The notes beneath the pieces are model-generated. The model was not told where the DNA came from, searched no databases, and saw only the letters and a program-made list of their open reading frames with translations. The position numbers were made by a program, and so were the translations under genes. From Chloroflexota bacterium (GTDB taxonomy: Bacteria; Chloroflexota; Anaerolineae; 4572-78; J111): a stretch of 9,527 nucleotides of DNA. The DNA lies in assembly GCA_003695455.1 (NCBI GenBank), contig RFJF01000308.1, forward strand, positions 1 to 9,527, written 5' to 3'. Of this stretch, positions 5,886-9,527 are shown piece by piece; position 1 is the first letter of the stretch; each line of letters begins with the position of its first letter.

Positions 5886-6557
5886 TTAATCAGGGGGCGT
5901 TAAATCGGTCAGGCCGTAGCGAATAGCATACTTAATCAACTCTGCCCGGTTGTGCAGGTTAAGTTTTTTCATGATATTCTGGATGTGCGTTTGAACGGTA
6001 TACGGACTGAGTACTAACTCGGCGGCAATATCCTGGTTTGAACAGCCTTCGGCGAGCAATTGAAGCACAGTTTGCTGGCGGTCTGTCAGTTCTGTGAGGC
6101 GCTGTTGTTCTTCGGCGTTGGCGCGTGTGCCGCGTTGCAAATAATCTTGCACCAGCCAGCGTGTTACCGACGGGTACAAGTAAATTTCGCCGCGATGCAC
6201 CGCCTGAATAGCCATCACCAATGCCTGCGCTTCAGCCTCTTTGAGCACGTAGCCCGATGCGCCGGCTTCTAGCCCGTGGAACAGGTATTCGCGGTCATCG
6301 TGTACGGTCAACAGCAGGATTCGCGTTTGCGGAAGCTGTTCCCTGATAACTTTGGTAGCTTGCAGGCCGGTCATATCGGGCATAGCAATGTCCATTAAAA
6401 TTACGTCGGGGTTAAATTCAATGGCCCTGTCTACAGCCTGACGGCCCGTTGCCGCTTCGGCAACTATTTTCATGTTGGGCTGTTCATTAACCAAACGCCG
6501 AATACCCTCTCTGAAAAGGGTGTGGTCATCTACCAGCAAAATACGGATTGGGGTCAT
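5886..6557 (-). CDS. NarL/FixJ-type response regulator, module 2
   Basis: The 223-aa protein has a receiver domain (about 4-120) with D10-D11, phospho-acceptor D56 in LMDIAMPD, T84 and K106 (GYVLKE). A canonical LuxR-type helix-turn-helix (about 155-214) reads LTDRQQTVLQLLAEGCSNQD followed by IAAELVLSPYTVQTHIQNIM. It overlaps the kinase gene by 4 bp (ATGA) and has GGAGG nine bases before its ATG. It is a full paralogue of the module 1 regulator with the same length and layout, but its recognition region (SPYTVQTHIQNI) differs from SVKTVYTYRSRA, so the two probably bind different sites. Targets cannot be read directly; the small-gene promoter just downstream and the enzyme operon are candidates. 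Confidence 0.95.
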   Translation of the reverse strand: MTPIRILLVDDHTLFREGIRRLVNEQPNMKIVAEAATGRQAVDRAIEFNPDVILMDIAMPDMTGLQATKVIREQLPQTRILLLTVHDDREYLFHGLEAGASGYVLKEAEAQALVMAIQAVHRGEIYLYPSVTRWLVQDYLQRGTRANAEEQQRLTELTDRQQTVLQLLAEGCSNQDIAAELVLSPYTVQTHIQNIMKKLNLHNRAELIKYAIRYGLTDLTPPD

Positions 6558-8488
6558 GGTGAGTCCTCCAGCGGAATTGTGGCCTGTACTGATGTTCCTG
6601 CGCCGGGTTTACTGTTGATAATCAAAGTGCCGTTGAGCAATTTGGCCCGTTCCTGCATTCCCAGCAACCCCAACCCGTTGGCCGGGTTGGCGGTAACATC
6701 CAAAGTTTGCGCCGGTTCAAACCCCTTGCCGTTATCAGAAACGGTCAATGTTACCTGCCGTGATTCAAACCCGAGATTAATTTGCACCTGCCCGGCTGCA
6801 GAATGTTTTACCACGTTGCTAATGGCTTCTTGCCCAATTCTAAAGACCGCGGTTTCAATATTAGACGGCAAACGGTGTTTTGCTCCGGAAACAGTAAATT
6901 GCATCTCAATGCCGGCCGGTTCAAGGTGATGCCGGGCGTAGCGGCGCAACGCCGGCAACAGGCCCAAATCATCCAGGGCCGATGGGCGTAAATCAAAAAT
7001 GAGGCGGCGTGTTTGTTCAAGGATTTGCACGGCCAGCGCGCGTGTATCCTGCACCCGCGCCTGCCATCCATTTTGACCGTGCAGTTTTGGGTGAGCAACA
7101 TCTTCCAAATCACGGATTAACACTGCCAGGCTTTGGGCCAGTTCATCGTGCAATTCACGGGCAATGCGTTTTCGCTCTTCCTCCTGAGCAGTCAGCGTAC
7201 GTTCAAACAACACCTGCCGAAATGCCTCACGACGCTGGGTTTCAGACAGAAAGGCATTTTCTACGGCCATGCCAATTTGCCGGCCCATAGCGGTAAGCAA
7301 CTTCTGGTTGGCCGGGGTGAACTCATCGGGGGTTTTAGCGGCCAGGTGCATGGTACCCCACATTGTGGTTCGGGAACGCAGCGGCACCGCCATGTGGGTA
7401 ATCAAGTCTGCGGCGCAGGCCTCGGTGTCTGTCAGGCAAGGGCATGGCTGGCCGGGGTGTACCAGCGTGGCGGTTTGCAAATGTTGCGCTTCAAACGGCA
7501 AACAGCAGCCGGGCAGGCCGTGGGCCAGATGTTGGGCTTGTTGCGGCGGCAAACCGCGTTCGGCCCGCAACGATGGCGCTTCTCCGGCGTGGGGAATCAA
7601 AAAAACCCAGCCGGCTTCAAAGCCCATCACTTCCAGTGATTTGGTCAGGGCAGCGTTGGCTAACTCGTCAACTGTGCCGGCGTTGGCAATGGCGGTAGCC
7701 ACGGCGTACAGCGCTGCCAGTTCTTCGTTGCGAGATTGCAGGTTGCGGTTTGAGGCTTCAAGCGCGATTTGAGATTCCGCCAGCGCCTGAGTCATTTCGT
7801 TAAAGGCAGCGCCCAGTCTGGCTACCTCGTCCCGGCCCTGCACCGGAACCCGTCGCGTTAAATCACCCTGCCGGATGGCGTTGGTCACATCAACCAGTTT
7901 GAGCAGCGGCGTGGTAAGCGTGCGGCCCAGAAAATAGGTGATGATGAGTACCGGGGCCAGGCTGAGGGCCATCAACCCTACCAATTGCACGGTGTGGCGG
8001 TTTACAGAATCCAGAATTGCCTGCTCAGACATGCCCAGGCGCAATGTTCCCGGCTGTCCTTCAAGCAACGGCGCGGCAATATCTACTACCGGGCCTTCCT
8101 CGGTAGACAACCGGGTCATGTGCCACGGCTCGCCGGGAGGCACGTGGTTGGCCTGATCGAGACCGCGCGGAACACCCGGCCCAAAGGTGTGGGCACGAAC
8201 CGCACCGTTTTCATCCAGCACCATAATGTAGCGAACATCGGGGGTGCTGACCAGCGTGTTATTGAGCAGTTCAAACAGGCCAAACAAATCATTGGCCAGC
8301 GACAAATCGGTGGCCTGCGCGGCCAGCGCCAGCGCCGTAGCCACGCTGCGCCGTTCAAACTGCTCACGAGCCATATCATCCAACGCCAGATGCGCTCTGA
8401 ACGCATTACCCAACCCAACTGCCAGTGTGAAAGACAGGACAAGGCCAATTATTTGCAGCCGCAGGCTAACCTGTCTGATCCAGCGCAT
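6554..8488 (-). CDS. Membrane sensor histidine kinase with HAMP-GAF-HisKA_3-HATPase, module 2
   Basis: The 644-aa protein has transmembrane helices at about 9-29 and 167-188 with an extracytoplasmic Cache/PAS-like domain between them. That domain includes IMVLDENGAVRAHTFGPGVP (88-107), clearly related to the module 1 kinase. HAMP follows at about 189-241, GAF at about 255-412, then HisKA_3 with H447 in EEERKRIARELHDELAQ. The N-box has N558 (GQEAISNVVKHS), G1 is DNGKGF (585-590) and G2 GLGLLGM (605-611). The GAF domain has five cysteines: C328-C329, C349, C351 and C358. A GGGAGGGG ribosome-binding site precedes the ATG, 23 bp after the binding-protein stop. All catalytic residues are present. 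It should phosphorylate the regulator encoded next; cross-talk with module 1 is possible given the similarity. Confidence 0.95.
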   Translation of the reverse strand: MRWIRQVSLRLQIIGLVLSFTLAVGLGNAFRAHLALDDMAREQFERRSVATALALAAQATDLSLANDLFGLFELLNNTLVSTPDVRYIMVLDENGAVRAHTFGPGVPRGLDQANHVPPGEPWHMTRLSTEEGPVVDIAAPLLEGQPGTLRLGMSEQAILDSVNRHTVQLVGLMALSLAPVLIITYFLGRTLTTPLLKLVDVTNAIRQGDLTRRVPVQGRDEVARLGAAFNEMTQALAESQIALEASNRNLQSRNEELAALYAVATAIANAGTVDELANAALTKSLEVMGFEAGWVFLIPHAGEAPSLRAERGLPPQQAQHLAHGLPGCCLPFEAQHLQTATLVHPGQPCPCLTDTEACAADLITHMAVPLRSRTTMWGTMHLAAKTPDEFTPANQKLLTAMGRQIGMAVENAFLSETQRREAFRQVLFERTLTAQEEERKRIARELHDELAQSLAVLIRDLEDVAHPKLHGQNGWQARVQDTRALAVQILEQTRRLIFDLRPSALDDLGLLPALRRYARHHLEPAGIEMQFTVSGAKHRLPSNIETAVFRIGQEAISNVVKHSAAGQVQINLGFESRQVTLTVSDNGKGFEPAQTLDVTANPANGLGLLGMQERAKLLNGTLIINSKPGAGTSVQATIPLEDSP

Positions 8489-8511
8489 TTTGCCCCTCCC
8501 GGCAACTGTAT

Positions 8512-9480
8512 TTAGCCTTCATTGGACGACAGGTTGAGATACCGGCGCATTTCCCGCACGGAATCGTAGGCGGAGTCGTTGGGCAAAACAAATCGCTCAA
8601 TGCCCAACGCCTGCAAAATTTCCAGCCCGTCCGGGTTTTGGTGCATGGTCAGCAGTAAATCCTGCAATTGTCGTTCCAGCGCCGGGTCAATGCCGGGTGG
8701 AACCACCACCGGGTTGCTGCCAAACGGCCCGTAGCGGGCAATAATTTTGGTGTTGGCTACGCGTTCCGGTTCGGTTGCCGCCAAGTAATCGTAAATCAAA
8801 CTGTCAACTGCCGCGCCGTCTACCAGCCCGTCAGAAACGGCCTTGATGGCGTGCTCGTGGCTGTACGTAAAAATGTAGCGCGAAAAGAAGGTTTCAGATG
8901 TTTCATCCAACTGCGCCAACTGGTACACAATAACCAGCCGTCCGGAGTTTGAAAGGGGGTCGGTAAAGGCAAAGGTGTGATCCTGCAAATCAGCCAAGCT
9001 CCGGGCCGGGCTGTCTTGCGGCACAATCAGGTACGAATAGTAAACAGCCTGCCCGTTGACCTGCGGCACCGCCAGCGCGCGCATTCCAAACGATTCTTTG
9101 CCGTCAACGTAGGGGTTGGTGCAAACCATTGCCAGCGACACGTTACCTTCGCGCACCAGGTCATTGATTTCGGCGTATGTTTTGCCCTGCACCAGCACGC
9201 CGGGCATATCCAGCCGGGCCGCCAGGTAGTTGACCAGGTGTTCGTAATGAATTAGCGTACTGCGGGGAGAGTTGACAGACGCCACCGCCATTCTCAGGGC
9301 GTGACGGCTGGCGGGGGGCAGAGATGTTGCCGAAGTTGGCGTGACCAAATCACCCAGCCGAATTTGTTGCGCCGGTTCTTCACCGGCGCAGGCGCTCAAC
9401 GCCAGCAGGATGACCAAGGCAACAAAAGTATGCACTAACTGAAAACGGGACAGACCAATCACCGGATTATTTAATGTCAT
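8512..9480 (-). CDS. PhnD-like binding lipoprotein, module 2 sensor component
   Basis: The 322-aa protein has a lipoprotein signal ending LALSAC, with lipidation expected at C31. A PhnD-type binding domain follows: LRMAVASVNSPRS (62-74), GKTYAEINDLVREGNVSLAM (99-118), DLQDHTFAFTDPLSNSGR (164-181) and DGAAVDSLIYDY (221-232). The second cysteine, C120 in AMVCTNPYV, lies where PhnD-type proteins line the ligand cleft and matches C117 of the module 1 protein; there is no other cysteine in the mature protein. The partner kinase starts 23 bp downstream and no transporter subunits are nearby, so a sensory role is inferred. Only a weak GGTGA precedes the ATG, and a possible upstream frame ends three bases before it, suggesting translational coupling to a gene outside the window. 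The ligand is unknown. Confidence 0.92.
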   Translation of the reverse strand: MTLNNPVIGLSRFQLVHTFVALVILLALSACAGEEPAQQIRLGDLVTPTSATSLPPASRHALRMAVASVNSPRSTLIHYEHLVNYLAARLDMPGVLVQGKTYAEINDLVREGNVSLAMVCTNPYVDGKESFGMRALAVPQVNGQAVYYSYLIVPQDSPARSLADLQDHTFAFTDPLSNSGRLVIVYQLAQLDETSETFFSRYIFTYSHEHAIKAVSDGLVDGAAVDSLIYDYLAATEPERVANTKIIARYGPFGSNPVVVPPGIDPALERQLQDLLLTMHQNPDGLEILQALGIERFVLPNDSAYDSVREMRRYLNLSSNEG

Positions 9481-9483
9481 GGT

Positions 9484-9527
9484 TCACCGTTCTTTTTGCA
9501 GTTCAATCGCCCGGCGCAGGTTTGGGA
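9484..9527 (-). CDS. Possible C-terminal end of an upstream gene (partial)
   Basis: One minus-strand frame reads PNLRRAIELQKER and then TGA, three bases before the ATG of the binding lipoprotein. The residue mix looks like a normal charged helical C-terminus, and the tight spacing with a weak Shine-Dalgarno for the next gene suits an operon. Only 13 codons are visible, so it cannot be identified, and it could be chance; another frame is also open across this short stretch. Confidence 0.3.
   Translation of the reverse strand, partial: PNLRRAIELQKER

Noticed and set aside
7133..7772. Overlapping plus-strand open frames of about 168 codons
   Set aside because: They are shadows of the module 2 kinase GAF region, with low-complexity composition and no family signature.
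4398..9480. Phosphonate ABC transporter interpretation of the PhnD-like genes
   Set aside because: No permease or ATPase gene is adjacent; each gene instead leads tightly into a kinase and a regulator.
1..9527. CRISPR arrays, tRNA, rRNA, insertion sequences
   Set aside because: No regularly spaced repeats, tRNA-like cloverleaf, rRNA or transposase sequence was seen on reading the intergenic stretches.

Overview
All recognisable genes lie on the minus strand, so transcription runs from right (9527) to left (1). GC content is moderate and intergenic spaces are short. The signalling proteins are GAF/HisKA_3 histidine kinases paired with NarL-type regulators. Together with the NrfD-type molybdoenzyme partners, this suggests an environmental bacterium with anaerobic or redox respiration. 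Chloroflexota (Anaerolineae-like) is my best guess, but it is an inference from protein style only; no taxonomic marker is present.

Layout, in transcription order. (a) 9484-9527: possible last codons of an upstream gene. (b) 9480-5886: module 2, consisting of a PhnD-like binding lipoprotein, a membrane histidine kinase (HAMP-GAF-HisKA_3-HATPase) and a NarL/LuxR-type response regulator. (c) 5745-5551: a 64-aa single-span membrane protein with its own promoter and a strong intrinsic terminator. (d) 5354-1706: module 1, a second PhnD-like protein, histidine kinase and response regulator in the same order, with overlapping stop and start codons. (e) 1705-1375: a 331-bp non-coding leader region with a candidate promoter, a molybdenum-cofactor (Moco) riboswitch aptamer and an intrinsic terminator just before the next gene. 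(f) 1374-1: a four-[4Fe-4S] electron-transfer subunit and the start of an NrfD/PsrC-type membrane quinol subunit, which runs off the window. The molybdopterin catalytic subunit is not in the window and is expected further left.

How it may work together: two paralogous sensor modules (extracytoplasmic binding protein, then sensor kinase, then DNA-binding regulator) sit upstream of a DMSO-reductase-family respiratory operon. The plan resembles tetrathionate (ttrSR-ttrBCA) and arsenic (aioXSR/arxXSR) loci, where a PhnD-like domain reports the substrate. Both PhnD-like proteins keep one cysteine at the same place in the predicted ligand cleft, which favours a thiol-reactive ligand such as arsenite or a sulfur oxyanion. 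Below the transcriptional control, the riboswitch appears to make expression of the enzyme depend on cofactor supply: its closing stem and the terminator share the same bases, which predicts an ON switch. The combination of two ligand-sensing modules with a Moco-gated leader is the most interesting feature of the window.
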